64,000 bases of DNA from the NCBI GenBank assembly GCA_001599715.1, contig BCHU01000002.1, forward strand, positions 62,001-126,000, written 5' to 3'. A model generated the notes under the pieces. It made no database searches. It was not told the origin of the DNA and was given only the letters and a program-made list of their open reading frames with translations. Of the stretch, positions 47,598-58,800 are shown in pieces. The position numbers were made by a program, and so were the translations under genes. This stretch comes from Phaeotremella fagi (taxonomy: Eukaryota; Basidiomycota; Tremellomycetes; Tremellales; Phaeotremellaceae). Within the stretch, counting starts at the first letter, position 1. Each line of letters opens with the position of its first letter.

Positions 47598-48021
47598 TTG
47601 GCTCTTAATTGGGTTTAAATTTCACTGTACCAGTATCTTGGGTTCGTACAGAAAGCATTCGCGTAGGATATGCTGACGGCGTGAGACGGCGTTATCTTCT
47701 GTCAGGTTCACAGGTGGAGGTTTGGTGGAGGTTGCACCTAATTTGTCATCACACGCATGAAAGTGGCAGTCGAGTTTGGAAATGATTAGATAAAAAAGTG
47801 GACTGTAAAGATATCTTTCTCTCAATGGATGATTCAACAAGATCTTCAATCGACATTTCTCGGGCATGCTCATGATATGATGACGAAAATGCTATGTAGA
47901 TGATCTCATCAATGTCCGTCGGTCTGCTTTCAAATGAGATATAAGAACGGCCCATATGAGCGTTTAAGATCATACAAACATCCACTTCTATCACTTTCAT
48001 TCGATTCCTAGTCCAATTACA
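47598..48021. promoter_or_regulatory. Divergent promoter, F-box-like / GRE2-like reductase
   Basis: 424 bp between opposite starts. Minus-strand frames here (83 and 99 residues) have no recognised product and overlap the promoter. Confidence 0.4.
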
Positions 48022-49492
48022 ATGTCTGCAAACCAAGAACAAACACAAACTCTCTTACTCACAGGTATCAATGGCTTCGTTGCTGTTCATCTTGCTGTCC
48101 GATTTTTGAAAAAAGGATGGAAAGTCAAGGGAACGGTTCGTACCGAGAAACAAGTGGCAGCTACACTCTCATTGCCTGCATTCAAAGAATGGAGCGAAGG
48201 TGATCGTCTTCAGATCACCGTTGTTGAAGATCTCGTAACAGCTGACTTCACTGAGCTGTTGAAAGGTGTCAGCGGGGTGAGTTGATCCCTAACCCTTTTG
48301 CTTTGAGTATACTAACCTTGCTGTCTATTTAGATCGCGCATCTTGCCGCACCTCTCCCGTAAGAACTCGTCCAGTAAAATGACATCTCCACTCAATTCAA
48401 CTAACTCTTCTTCTTCTAGAAAACCAAATTCTTCTTGGGAAGATTTGAAGATCCCCACTATTCAAGGAACCTTGAATCTTCTTGGCCAAGCTGCAAAGGT
48501 TGAAACCGTGAAATCAGTTGGTTTGATGTCTTCAGGCGGTAGGTCCCATAGCTGTGTAGAACCGATCTAGACCTATTCTGATATAAATATTAGCCGCCAT
48601 TCTTAATCTAGCTGTACCATGGACAGAAGATCGTGCTACCTATTCCGAGGAAAGCTGGGTCCCACTACGTGAAGCCGATGTAAAAAATTTGGATCCCAGC
48701 GGGTATGTGATTTATACTACGGTATACAGTACTACTTTGATCAGCCAAACTAACAAGTCCAAATTCAGTCCATTCACTCCCGTACTCTACTACGCCGCAG
48801 CTAAAAGACTTCTTGAAGAAGAAGCCGTCAAATTCAAACAAGAAAAAGGTGCCAAATTTTCGCTTGCGAGAATCAATCCACCAAGTAAGTCTTATATCGA
48901 TTTTTCGATTGAAAAGTACATGACTCATCTTTCCATCAGTGATTTATGGGGCTTTGATTGATGCTGCCGATAAAAGTCAACTTCGTGATTCGGGATCCTC
49001 AGGTGTTTTGATTAACCTGATCAAAGGAGAAAACGCAGATATCGCTCCTGAATTCGCTACCTCCTGGGTTCACGTAAGTTTGAATGAATTTAATCAGAAT
49101 ATCAGCTAATGTCTGTGCTGTAGGTCGATAACGTCGTCGATGCTTTCTACAACGTGATCACTCAACATAAAGAAGGTCGTTTCTATATCTCATCTACTGA
49201 GGGTAAGTCCAAGTCCTACTCCCATTCTAACAGTTTTTGATGATCTAACAACACCTCAGTATATGACAATCAACTTCTTTCCAACAAAGCTCGACTTCTT
49301 CGACCTCAATTGAAAGAATTTATTCCAAAAGGTAAAGACGATGAACCTACTCCAACATCTTATGGGATGTATTCAATTGATAACAGTAAATCCATCAGAG
49401 AGTTGGGGATCAAGTACAAAAGTCTTGATGATATGTTGGAGGATGTTCTCGATTTCTTCGTTGAAATTGGAGCGGTCGAAGTCAGTGCTTGA
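48022..49492 (+). CDS. NAD(P)-dependent extended SDR, GRE2/dihydroflavonol-reductase-like
   Basis: Eight exons, 48022-48276, 48333-48358, 48420-48538, 48594-48702, 48769-48884, 48940-49073, 49124-49202 and 49260-49492, give 356 residues. The cofactor loop is TGINGFVAVH (about 14-23), followed by GWKVKGTVR. A serine lies in GLMSSG, and Y178-x-x-x-K182 is in YYAAAKRLLEEE. The substrate-side segments INPPMIYG and SWVHVDNVVDAF are typical of fungal ketone/methylglyoxal reductases (Gre2) and plant dihydroflavonol/cinnamoyl-CoA reductases. The natural substrate is unknown. Confidence 0.88.
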
Positions 49493-49842
49493 TCTGGAAA
49501 GTGATTAAGCTGGGATGAGCCGTGGTATAGACACACTGATATATAGAATTGAAAGTACCTTATATGCATACATGTCTTGAGTTAAAGCGGAAAAATGCTT
49601 CTACGGAAGCTTCCCCAGTAGATAGTAGGGGGTGCCTCGAGGCTCTAGTACACAGTGATAGAAGAGCCGCTCAAAACTCTCCCTTAGCATTGCAAGAGGA
49701 CGGAGAAGACTGTCTTGCATGTTCTCAATTTATCGTACGGACAGAATACTAAACTAGCACCATTCCTATCCACCTCTTCAGTCTTCACTCTCCCAAATTG
49801 ACCACCCTTCGTCCGTTCTCTCCTTTCAAGCTCTCCTGGTCC
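49493..49842. other. Intergenic, convergent 3' ends
   Basis: 350 bp with likely 3' UTRs. I looked for tRNA-like sequence and found none. Confidence 0.4.
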
Positions 49843-50301
49843 TCAATTCTCATCCTCCCCCTTCTCTGCTCCGACATCGCTCTTCTCAGCTTTCTCATCC
49901 TTCCCCTCCTTCCCCTCCCCCTCTCCAACATCGTTCTTCTTCGCTTTCTCCGACCAAAACAGCTCAGCGTAAAAAACCACCTGAGCAAACTCCTCAACCT
50001 CACTCTTGAACTCAGATTGAACTTTGATACTTAAATCGAAATCGAATTCTGATCTTGAATCCCAACCTGTAGGATAGGAAAAACTCAAAGAGTTAGAATC
50101 GATCTTTACGATTGAACCTGGTACGAGAGCTTTCTTAACGATAGATTGTTTCTCTGATAAATTGGCCGAACCAAAAGGGTGACCGTGCGGGTCTAACGAG
50201 AGACTAAGTGTTAAAGAGAAATTCTCTTTGTCTTTGAATTCGTTGGCCCATCCTTGGAAATACCAGGAGGTTCCCAAGGAATGTTGTTCGGGTTGACTCA
50301 T
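49843..50301 (-). CDS. Small unknown protein, tandem pair member 1
   Basis: Single exon of 152 residues with ATG at 50301. The first 105 residues look like a beta-sandwich-type small domain (alternating hydrophobic strands, FSLTLSLSLDP). The last 35 are almost all Lys, Glu, Asp and Gly. It is a paralogue of the gene at 50803-51216: both start with polar residues, then a block in which F-x-G-[WY] is followed by [EK]-[FY]-K-D-x-x-x-F, and both end in an acidic tail. Family not recognised. Confidence 0.65.
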   Translation of the reverse strand: MSQPEQHSLGTSWYFQGWANEFKDKENFSLTLSLSLDPHGHPFGSANLSEKQSIVKKALVPGSIVKIDSNSLSFSYPTGWDSRSEFDFDLSIKVQSEFKSEVEEFAQVVFYAELFWSEKAKKNDVGEGEGKEGKDEKAEKSDVGAEKGEDEN

Positions 50302-50802
50302 AGTTCTTAATTTATATCTTTATGGATGTTGAAAGAATATTTGAATGAATTTCCAATTCGAAAGTGGATGAAAGAGGGGAAAGAAAAATGATTTTTCAGC
50401 TCTCCTTTTGGTTGTCTTTCAAGTGACAGCGTAAATTAGAAGGCATGGTTCATCGGGAAAAACATAAATGAAAACGGCAGAAAGAAGACCAAGAAGTTGG
50501 TGGACATCCCGTTTTCTACTGTTTCGGCAAAATGAACGAAGGCTGCTGAACAAAGGGTGACCGATGACACACGAATTGGAAGACTTGATTTATCGGGAAA
50601 ATCATGCAGGAAAGAGGTAGAAAGAAGACCAAAGAGTTTAAGTTTGGAAAAGGTTTCGGTAAGATAAAGGAAGACTGCTGAACACTTGACCAAGAGGTCT
50701 GAGTGGACGAGATCATGTACCGCATTTTCGTACAGTGTTTGCAATCGGAAGAACATCATCATTGATCTCAACGCGACCACAGAAGAATCACATTGAACTA
50801 CA
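50302..50802. other. Intergenic with a diverged direct repeat
   Basis: 501 bp between the two small paralogues. It contains two copies of a unit of about 100-110 bp, at about 50450-50561 and 50590-50691 (listed separately). A minus-strand frame across both copies shows the repeat as protein but has no other support. Confidence 0.5.
50450..50691. repeat. Diverged tandem direct repeat, period about 140 bp
   Basis: Unit 1 (about 50450-50561) and unit 2 (about 50590-50691) share in order ATCGGGAAAA, AGAAAGAAGACCAA, GGTTTCGG or GTTTCGG, and GACTGCTGAACA or GGCTGCTGAACA. Each is internally diverged. It lies in the gap between the two paralogous small genes. Confidence 0.6.
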
Positions 50803-51216
50803 CTATCCCATTAGAGAGCTCAACAAAGTCGTACTCTCCTTGTCCTCCTCCTGTTCCTCCCCCTTCAACTCCGCACCAACTTCACCCTCCCCCTCCAAAA
50901 CGTAAAGCTCACAACCAAAATCAACCCAATCACCAACCTCATACCTCTCCTTCAACCCATTCCCAACCTTAACCCCCACAGCCCCACCCTCAAAACTCAA
51001 TTTCCCATCACCAACAGAAAACTCATTAACCCCTTGCAGACTCAAAAAAAAACTGATTTGATTACTCGTGTAAAAGACACCTGGTCCTTTTTCATGATGT
51101 AGGCCTTTCAAAAAGAACGTGAAAGTCTGGTCGTCTTTGTATTCTTTCATGTAGCCGTGGAAATCGAATTTACCTATCGTGGTCGAACTTTTTGTGGTTT
51201 CTGCATGATTACTCAT
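50803..51216 (-). CDS. Small unknown protein, tandem pair member 2
   Basis: Single exon of 137 residues with ATG at 51216. The N-terminal segment F-H-G-Y-M-K-E-Y-K-D-D aligns with member 1 (F-Q-G-W-A-N-E-F-K-D-K). Glycine-rich strands follow and a Glu/Gly-rich tail ends the protein. There is no signal peptide or TM helix. Function unknown. Confidence 0.65.
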   Translation of the reverse strand: MSNHAETTKSSTTIGKFDFHGYMKEYKDDQTFTFFLKGLHHEKGPGVFYTSNQISFFLSLQGVNEFSVGDGKLSFEGGAVGVKVGNGLKERYEVGDWVDFGCELYVLEGEGEVGAELKGEEQEEDKESTTLLSSLMG

Positions 51217-51519
51217 TTTTAGCTGTTGTTAAGGATAGAAAAGATTTTTGAGTCGATAATTTTTTACTGTTTAATGCTTTATGGCTTTGCAACCAGGTTG
51301 CGAAGGTACCTGTGAAAGGTAGTGAGTAGAAGACTTTAATCGGGATCAGTAGTGAAACACCTGTACACCTGTGCAGCGGACCTGTGCAGCATGCGAACAC
51401 CCTTTTGTGAATGCCACTGTATCAGCCACATCAAATCGAAAATTCCAACTGCATTCAAACAAAGCCATCGCCACACTATGTTTAATTTACTCGTCATCTC
51501 TCCCAAAACATCCTTCAGA
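51217..51519. other. Intergenic
   Basis: 303 bp between small gene 2 (its promoter side) and the 3' end of the aldo/keto reductase. Nothing further was recognised; plus-strand frames here run antisense into the reductase exons. Confidence 0.4.
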
Positions 51520-53539
51520 CTACTTGAAACCGCTCTGTTACGATACCCGTCAGTCAAAATTCCCGATCAACCAGAAAGAAAAACGTACAATAGGTTGAGG
51601 AGTGTATGGTTCACTAATAAAAGCTTTTTCTTCTGCCGTGAGTGTGATTCCAACACCATCTGCAAAGATACCAATCAGCATCCATCTCATCCCGGGGTGT
51701 GGGGGGACGTACCGATCAACTCCTTAAGATTCTTCAAAGAAGTAGACCCAATAATCGGAGCAGTGACGAAATCGTTACTCAAACTCCAAGCTAAAGCCGT
51801 TTGAGCCATTGAGATTCCTTTATCCTTAGCGACTTTTTGAACTCGGAGATTGATCTCTTTAATAGCTTCATCTGGATTATTGAATCCACGAGATTTGTAA
51901 CCGCTTTTGATGAATCTTTGATTTAGCTAAGTCATGTTTGGTTTGATTTGGTTGGGACAAGGTAAGGGACGGACTTACGTGTCTGTCTCTGATCGAAGAG
52001 TTTTTTCGGTCCATGGTCTGGCGAGATATCCTCGACAGAGTGGTGACCATGGTATACAACCTACACCGAACATCTTGAAGTTACAAATCAGTATTTGGGA
52101 GTGTAATGTTAGGAAACACCCAAACGAACCTTGAGAGTTGGGATCATTTCACGTTCTTCCTCTCGATAAGCTGCGTTATGGAAATCTTGCATTGAGATGA
52201 AAGCGGTCAATTTGTTGTTGATAGCGTAGTCTTTGTGATGTTCAGTTTCAAGTTTGAGAGTACTATGGGTCTATTGACTTACTTTGCATAGCTTGGAACT
52301 GAGATCAAGGCATTAGACTTGACTTCAAATTGAATTAGTTGACTCACTTGATAAGCCCAACAACTGAGTATTCGTCAGTCCACTGTAAACATGTTATGGG
52401 GATCTAGTAACACACCTCGACATTCCAATGTATCTAACCCAACCAGCTTGAACGACGTCATGCAAAGCTTGCATCTGGGTCGATAGTCAGTAAACCCTTA
52501 GACCAAAAGGTAAGTAACTCACAGTCTCCTCAATGGGAGTATCATAATCGAAACTAAAGCCAGTGTCAATTCGAATTCCAAGTAATACAGTATCTAAAAG
52601 TAACCCAATTTCCGAAAAGCCAACGTCCCCGTCCACGGCCAATAAAACCAAAGAAAACGAACAAACTTACCGATGACATTGAAGTAAATCAATATACTCC
52701 ACATCAAGTCTTTCCAAAGAAGCCTTGACACTAGCGAAGATATGCTAAAGTCGAAATCAATAACCCCACCCCTCAAAGCTCATAAACCTAAACCCACTTT
52801 ACGACTTAAACCATGTTGATTAACATAACCCGATTGATCGAGTTTGTTAGCTGCCGGAGCTTGGGATTTACCGTCGTGCGTGACTGGGTTGTATACCTGG
52901 TTTAATGGTTAGGTCTCTGAATAGGTATTTGGATAGGATGGGGTGGGGTACCTTGGTTAAAATGACTACACTTTCTCTTGGAGCCTAAGGTTGATTTTAG
53001 TACTTTTTCAAGAGACGTAAAAAGTGAGACTCACTTTAATGGCTTTTAACGCTTTGCCGAGGACGATCTCGGATTGACCAGCGGAATATCTATCGGTTTG
53101 ATCAACGCCGTCATCTCATGACGATGAAAGGAAACGAGTACATACACGTTAGCAGTACTACCGTCACAATTGTCTTTAGTTTCATCCCTGCAAAACAAGT
53201 AAACATGACCCACTCAAAAGTGTTGATTCCAGCTTCATAAGCGTATTTGATATGTTCGATACCTTCTTCCTCTTTCAATACCCAATCCTGCCATCTAAAT
53301 ACATTGATCAGGTTGAGTTCTAAATTTGAGGTAGTATTGACTTACTCTGGTGTACCGTATGCTATCATATTTCAACTAAGCAACTGTTCGATCGGTGATA
53401 TAAGATTCTTACTTACACATACATCCACTGTATCATGGGATTCAATTAGTATTCAAGTCGAGTCTGATGGGTTATCCTTCACTTACAGGATCAATTTCGA
53501 TACTTTCAAACCTGATTTCCCAAGTCTGACATAAGGCAT
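51520..53539 (-). CDS. Aldo/keto reductase (fungal versiconal/Ypr1-like AKR), 18 exons
   Basis: Built from splice sites into about 18 exons over 2 kb, in order from MPYVRLGKSGLKVSK. Reading joined exons gives LGCMSYGTPEWQDWVLKEE, then NTFDTANVYSAGQSE (active-site D and Y), K in LTKVYNP, H in LLQCHRFDYDTPIEE, and PWSPLCRGYLARPW. GSTSLKNLKEL binds the NADPH phosphate, and the end is YTPQPISGFK. These are the catalytic tetrad positions of the AKR family. Several exons are very short: 53427-53417 (11 nt), 53361-53346 (16 nt), 53157-53146 (12 nt), and a last exon of 15 nt (51534-51520) holding SGFK and the stop. It reduces carbonyls with NADPH; the natural substrate is unknown. Confidence 0.85.
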
Positions 53540-53734
53540 TTTACTTTCTGTCATCGTGATTGAAATTTAATATCTAGGTCTACGTAAAAGAGGGAAAGAA
53601 AAGAATAAGTGAAGAGGGGTTGCTTATTTCTGAAAGCTATTTATATGGTACCAAACACCATGTCGTACATCCAACAACCCTCCACCTCCACCCTTCATTA
53701 TCGGCCATGTCCACCGGATAATTCATTATTACCA

Positions 53735-56485
53735 TCAGGATAAACTAACTCTTCTGACTATATATTCCACCAAAGCGTTTCCTGTGATACTACTAGAATC
53801 ATTCAGACTGCATAGCACTTCAATCTCAGCTTTCCGGTTTAGGTGCAGCATGTAGGAGAGTTCTCCTCTAACGTTGGCGACTATTTCAGTTATATCCGAG
53901 ATCAAACTTTACTGACTCACTTCCATTCTTGCGGTATTTCAGGGAGACGAAGCATGCTCATTGCCTGTGATCTGTTTCAGTAATCATCGTCGAAGAGAGC
54001 AACTAACTGACCAAACTAATATCGGCAGCAGCTAGTGGTAGCAAAGCATCGTGTCTTACCCCAAGTCTATTTACGACCCAGTCAACGAAATTCATTTTAA
54101 AACGGCTTGAAACCCACCGTAGAATTTCTGAAGCTTTAACCCCGATCCAAATCAACTTATCACCCAATGCCAAATCCCGATGATCAACAGAATGTCTATT
54201 TGCTCTGGATCCCTTTTTGTAATTTGATAGAATCGATAAACCGTGGGGATCAGCGTCGACCATCGCGTAGAATTTTGCACTGATTTATTGTAAGATATCA
54301 AGATATAGCTGGAAATGAATAGCTTACAGTGGGAAAGTAGTTGATAGTCTGGATAAAAGTTGTAGTGTTGATAGATCTGGAAATCCTTTTCCCTGGGGTA
54401 CTGTTAACGATGAAAAGAGCTTAATTTCAGATTAGACCTACAGTAACGATAGCCCCTGGACCTAGACGATTATCATAAAGTGGACCTTTCTCATTACAGA
54501 TCGAAGTGAAAACGGCCTAATCGATTATCAATAAAAATGAATGATTTCTCAACAACGAACTAACATCTTTTTCGACTATCAGAATCCATTGTAGCGTATC
54601 TGGTGCTGAGATATCCAAAATATCCTCGGTAGGAGGTATCAGAGTTCCCTATAAATGAATTAGACGACATGAGAACAAAAATAAGCGGTGACGAACAAGG
54701 GTAGCTGATATCGACAAATTATCACCATTTCTCAACACTATTTTTAAGCTTCTACTAGCAACTAGTCCTTTGGAAGTCGCTCGAACTTTGAAATCCTGTC
54801 GACGTAGATTTGCCGATGAAACAATGTCGTCAATCAACTACGGTAGTTAGTTACGTTCAGTGAATATTCATTCACTCCGTAGTACCTTATCAACCGTGGC
54901 TTGCGTTTTGAATAACTCTTTGTCTTTGTAGTAGATTTCCCTGATAGACCGGTTGGCTTAAACGTGACAAATTGTATTTACCTTTTGGTCGTAACCGTTT
55001 CAGTCAGAATAGCTTCGTATAGAAGCGAAGCGACTCGAAGAACACACGCTGAGAGAAGGTGTCAGTTGGAGCACAACCTCACATTCGGGTCTTGTCTCAG
55101 CAACTGACTCATCTGATGTATCGGAGTCTCTCGTTTTGATGATCGTTTCGGGTCTTCAGGAAAGCAAATAACACGATCTTGTCTAGAATCCACCATGAGC
55201 TCATAGCCATTCAAACGATAGCGGACTACTCACCCAGTGGATCTACTTTTCAAACACATGGTGATACCAACCGAATCCTCTTCAGCCCTTTCTTTCAATC
55301 TCAAAATCTTCTTCTCGTCCATCACAGACCTAACATCATCTTCAGGAATCAATTCGTCTTCATCATCACTTTCGTTGATTTTGTCGTCTTCCCATTCACT
55401 ATTACTTTCTTCCTCCTCGTCCTCCTGTTGATGACACGATTTCCTTTTACCGTAGCTCGGAGAATTGTCTTTCTCACCCAATTGGTTCTTGTTCATTTTG
55501 GCATGTTCTCGAGATTTGATGGAGTTGATCAGTGTCAATGATTTTGAAATTTGTTGAATAAACGTTATTGGATATGATTCTAGATGTCTCAAAGCTTCCT
55601 TGCTGAGATTTATCAGTAAGTCTTGAGTTAGGTGACTTACGAGGATTCTGTGAGAATGGGTTTGTTAATTAATAATCTATCCAAGCTGTATTCCTCTTCA
55701 TCATCAGAATCGAATATTCCCACATGATCCTCCTTCTTAAAATCATTTGATAGTTCTTGAGTATCTTGATTCATTTGTGAAAATGGGAAATAAGGTTGAA
55801 CGATATCGTCATCAAAAGCCATACCCATTGTTTGCTGAGAATCAGTGCGAATCTGGTCATTGTCAATTTGAAGTTCATAGCCGCTTGTGAAGGTTGGAGG
55901 TTGAGGTCTAGTCGGAGAAGTGAATGACATTTCTTGAAGGTGTTTCTCGAGAATCGTTTCTCGTTGGAATAACCTGAGAGGTGGGGGTGTGAGAATTTGG
56001 TCATCACCATCAGTAAAGTTGTTAACGGTTGATTTAAGACCAGTGGAATGTGTAGGGGTTGATTGTGGAGTATGTATTGAACCACTGTTACTAATTGGGG
56101 TTCTTGGTATCTGTGGGATCTTGGAGTGAGTAGAAATCTTGTTGGATGAGGTGTCGTGTTGAGATTTTGATGTACTATTGATATCACCTCGATAAATAGA
56201 TAAAACTCTGGTGGGATTCCTGGGTAGACTAGATTGGATAAGTGAGTTAGCGTTGGAGGGGGATTTGGAATTAGTATGATTAGACGACTGTATTCTTGAT
56301 AGTGACTGCGATTGAACTACATGAACAGCAGGAACGACAACGTAAGGTTTGTTTGAAGGTGGTGTTCTCATCGGTGGGGTTTTTGGTCTGGGTCTGGGTT
56401 TTGGTTGGGGTTTAGGGGGTTGAGATTGGGGGTGGTGTATACCTTGACACTGATCATTGTGCTTAGTGAATACAGGCAGAGACAT
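53735..56485 (-). CDS. SPO11: Meiotic double-strand-break protein Spo11
   Basis: Twelve exons: 56485-55641, 55602-55234, 55182-55109, 55048-54982, 54940-54886, 54837-54697, 54648-54565, 54516-54442, 54392-54328, 54279-54012, 53964-53921, 53867-53735; 739 residues. Spo11 is the topoisomerase VI A-like enzyme that makes meiotic breaks. The 5Y-CAP tyrosines are Y455/Y456 in REIYYKD. Toprim residues are E543 in VEKDAVF and D600-A-D602 in VDADPHG. TSKGLVAS, TGKGFPD and the C-terminal LHLNRKAEIEVL are family hallmarks. It is much longer than the usual 350-450 residues because of about 400 N-terminal residues, Pro/Ser-rich then highly acidic. The long N-terminus, which carries several introns, is the least certain part. 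Confidence 0.93.
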
Positions 56486-56794
56486 GGTGGTGGTTGAAGA
56501 GAAGAGACATAGATAGATAGACTGGACATATAAAGTGGAGGGATCAATGCACTATCAACTAATTACACGTCATTATATTTTATCGGCCGGAACAATCCGA
56601 CTCGACTGCTCGATGTCGCCATCAAAACCGATAACAGAGTATTGCTAGGAAGCGAATTAATTTGTGTGGTTTCTAAGAAACAACATTTAAGAGGTGCTCA
56701 CTTGATTTCCCTCCCCAGCAACAGGTATATGCTCAGTAGAGTAACTAGATCTATCGTCAACAAACACATCCACATCCACAACACACCTTACAAA
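56486..56794. promoter_or_regulatory. Divergent promoter, SPO11 / kynurenine aminotransferase
   Basis: 309 bp between opposite start codons. An A/C-rich tract precedes the aminotransferase ATG. No specific site is claimed. Confidence 0.45.
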
Positions 56795-58396
56795 ATGTCA
56801 TCAACAGATTCAAAAGTCCTCTTCCCTCCAGCTCAACGTATGATTGACGGTGGAACTCAAAAACTAGACGTCTGGACCATTTTCACGTAAGCCCTCCAAC
56901 AAAACCACCTCTTTAACATCGTAGCCCCGCCAACGTCCCACCAGACGCTATCAATCTAGGTCAAGGATTCATGAATTGGTCTCCACCTTCATGGATCCGT
57001 GAAGCATCACATAAGGGGATGGACGAGAACATCATGTCGAATCATTATTCACATCCTAGAGGTCGACCAAGACTTATCCAAGCTATCAGTAAACATTATT
57101 CACCTTCTTTTGAAAATTTGGTCAAAGAAGGTAGAACTATTCAACCTGATGAAGTCGTCGTTACCGCTGGTGCTAACGGGGGTAAGTCGTTTCCTACTTC
57201 AACAGTATAGTTTGATGTTGATTGCGTAACCACAGGAATGTACGCCGCTCTCGCTGCTCATCTCCAACAGGGTGACGAGGTTATCTGTATCGAACCGTAC
57301 TTTGATCAATACTACGCTAGTATAGTTTTCAACGGTGGTGTCCCCAAATTCGTTCCACTTCATCCACCCACTGGTCTAGGTGTTAAATCAGGAGCAGATT
57401 GGAAAGTTGATTTCGAAGAGTTCAGGTAAATAAAATCAGCTGGATTGAGGAGGCATCGAATCACTAACCCACCGTTTAGAGCCGCTTTCACCCCCAAAAC
57501 CAAAGTCGTTATCATCAACACACCTCATAACCCAGTTGGAAAAGTTTTCACCAGAGAGGAACTCGAACAATTCGCTGCTATCTGTATCGAGAAGAACGTT
57601 TTGGTTCTCGCCGATGAAGTCTATGATTGTATGGTTTACGACGGAAAGGAACATGTCAGAATTGCTAGTTTACCTGGAATGTGGGAAAGAACTTTGACAG
57701 TTGGATCTGGTGGTAGTGAGTTGACTCAAATCTATTACGTTGAAACCTACTTACACCTGATAGAATCATTCGCAGCCACCGGATGGCGTATAGGATGGTT
57801 AATAGGACCCAAAGAATTAACCACACCAACCCTAGCAGCCCACACAAGAATCCTCTTCTGCACCAACTCCCCAATGCAAGAAGCAGTAGCCATGGGTCTA
57901 GAACTAGCCCCTCAACACAATTTCTTCCAAGACCAATTAAACGCTTACATCGAACGTCGAGACGTCTTGACTTCCTATTTCGATCAATTGGGTTTAAGTT
58001 ACACTCAACCTGAAGGAAGTTATTTCGTTTTAGTTGATATGAGTCCCGTTCAGATTCCTGAGGGTTATCCGGTACCACCGAGTTGTCAGGGTAGAGGAAA
58101 AGATTTCGCTTTGTGTTGGTGGTTGGCTCAGGAATTGAAGGTTGTTGGGATCCCTCCTTCTGAGGTAGGTTGGGTTTGGGGTTTGGGAGTCATACTGACA
58201 TGATATAGTTCTATTGTGAAGAACACGTTGGTATCGGTGAACGATTCGCTAGATTCGCTTTCGTAAGTGAACCCCTAATTCAATTAATCTTATATCACCG
58301 AATACTAAAATCGCAACACCTCAGTGTAAGGACCCAGAACTTCTTCATGCAGCCGGTCAACGTCTTTTAAAATTAAAAGATTACATCAAGGCTTAA
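56795..58396 (+). CDS. BNA3: Kynurenine/2-oxoglutarate aminotransferase (class I)
   Basis: Seven exons, 56795-56886, 56925-57181, 57236-57425, 57480-57715, 57764-58164, 58209-58262 and 58325-58396, give 433 residues. This is the KAT/Bna3 group of PLP aminotransferases, converting kynurenine to kynurenate. NLGQGF, NHYSHPRGRPRL, NTPHNPVGKVFTREEL, LADEVYD and the PLP lysine K259 in GGKSFAATGWRIGW are in place. The lysine codon is completed across an intron. PEGSYFVLVD and the C-terminal GIGERFARFAFCKD are family features. No targeting signal is clear. Confidence 0.93.
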
Positions 58397-58800
58397 ACAC
58401 TAGACGCGAAGCAATTTGAGATAAGATGATATATATCGGGATGGATTGATTGATTTGATGAGATTATATATTTGGATTAGGAAGGGTATGTCGATGGAAT
58501 CTTTTGATATCTTGGTACAAGTGATATATATTTGATTTGATTGGATGCATTGTGAATAGATCTATCTGAGTCCTCGCAAACCGTCTGAATGGGAGCATCT
58601 TTTTTGGTAGATCTGATGAATTGTGATATGGGAAACAACTACTTTCATTCATACTCTGTTGACTAAGAGGAGAAATTCACTCGTGTACGTCTACATCAAA
58701 CACTGGTTTTATCAACTACCTAAAAGCCTATACTCCAAAGTCCCACCAAAACATCCAAACCCACTTCCCAAATAATCTTTTTACCGCAGGGAAACCCCAT
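58397..58800. other. Intergenic, convergent 3' ends
   Basis: 404 bp of A/T-rich likely 3' UTR between the aminotransferase and the AKR. No gene seen. Confidence 0.45.

Noticed and set aside
49555..49750. GC-mixed stretch checked for a tRNA or other structured RNA.
   Set aside because: No T-loop, anticodon arm or A/B box was recognised; no RNA gene is claimed anywhere in the window.
50436..50780. 114-residue minus-strand ORF with an internal protein repeat.
   Set aside because: The repeat is explained by the DNA direct repeat; it has no other coding support.
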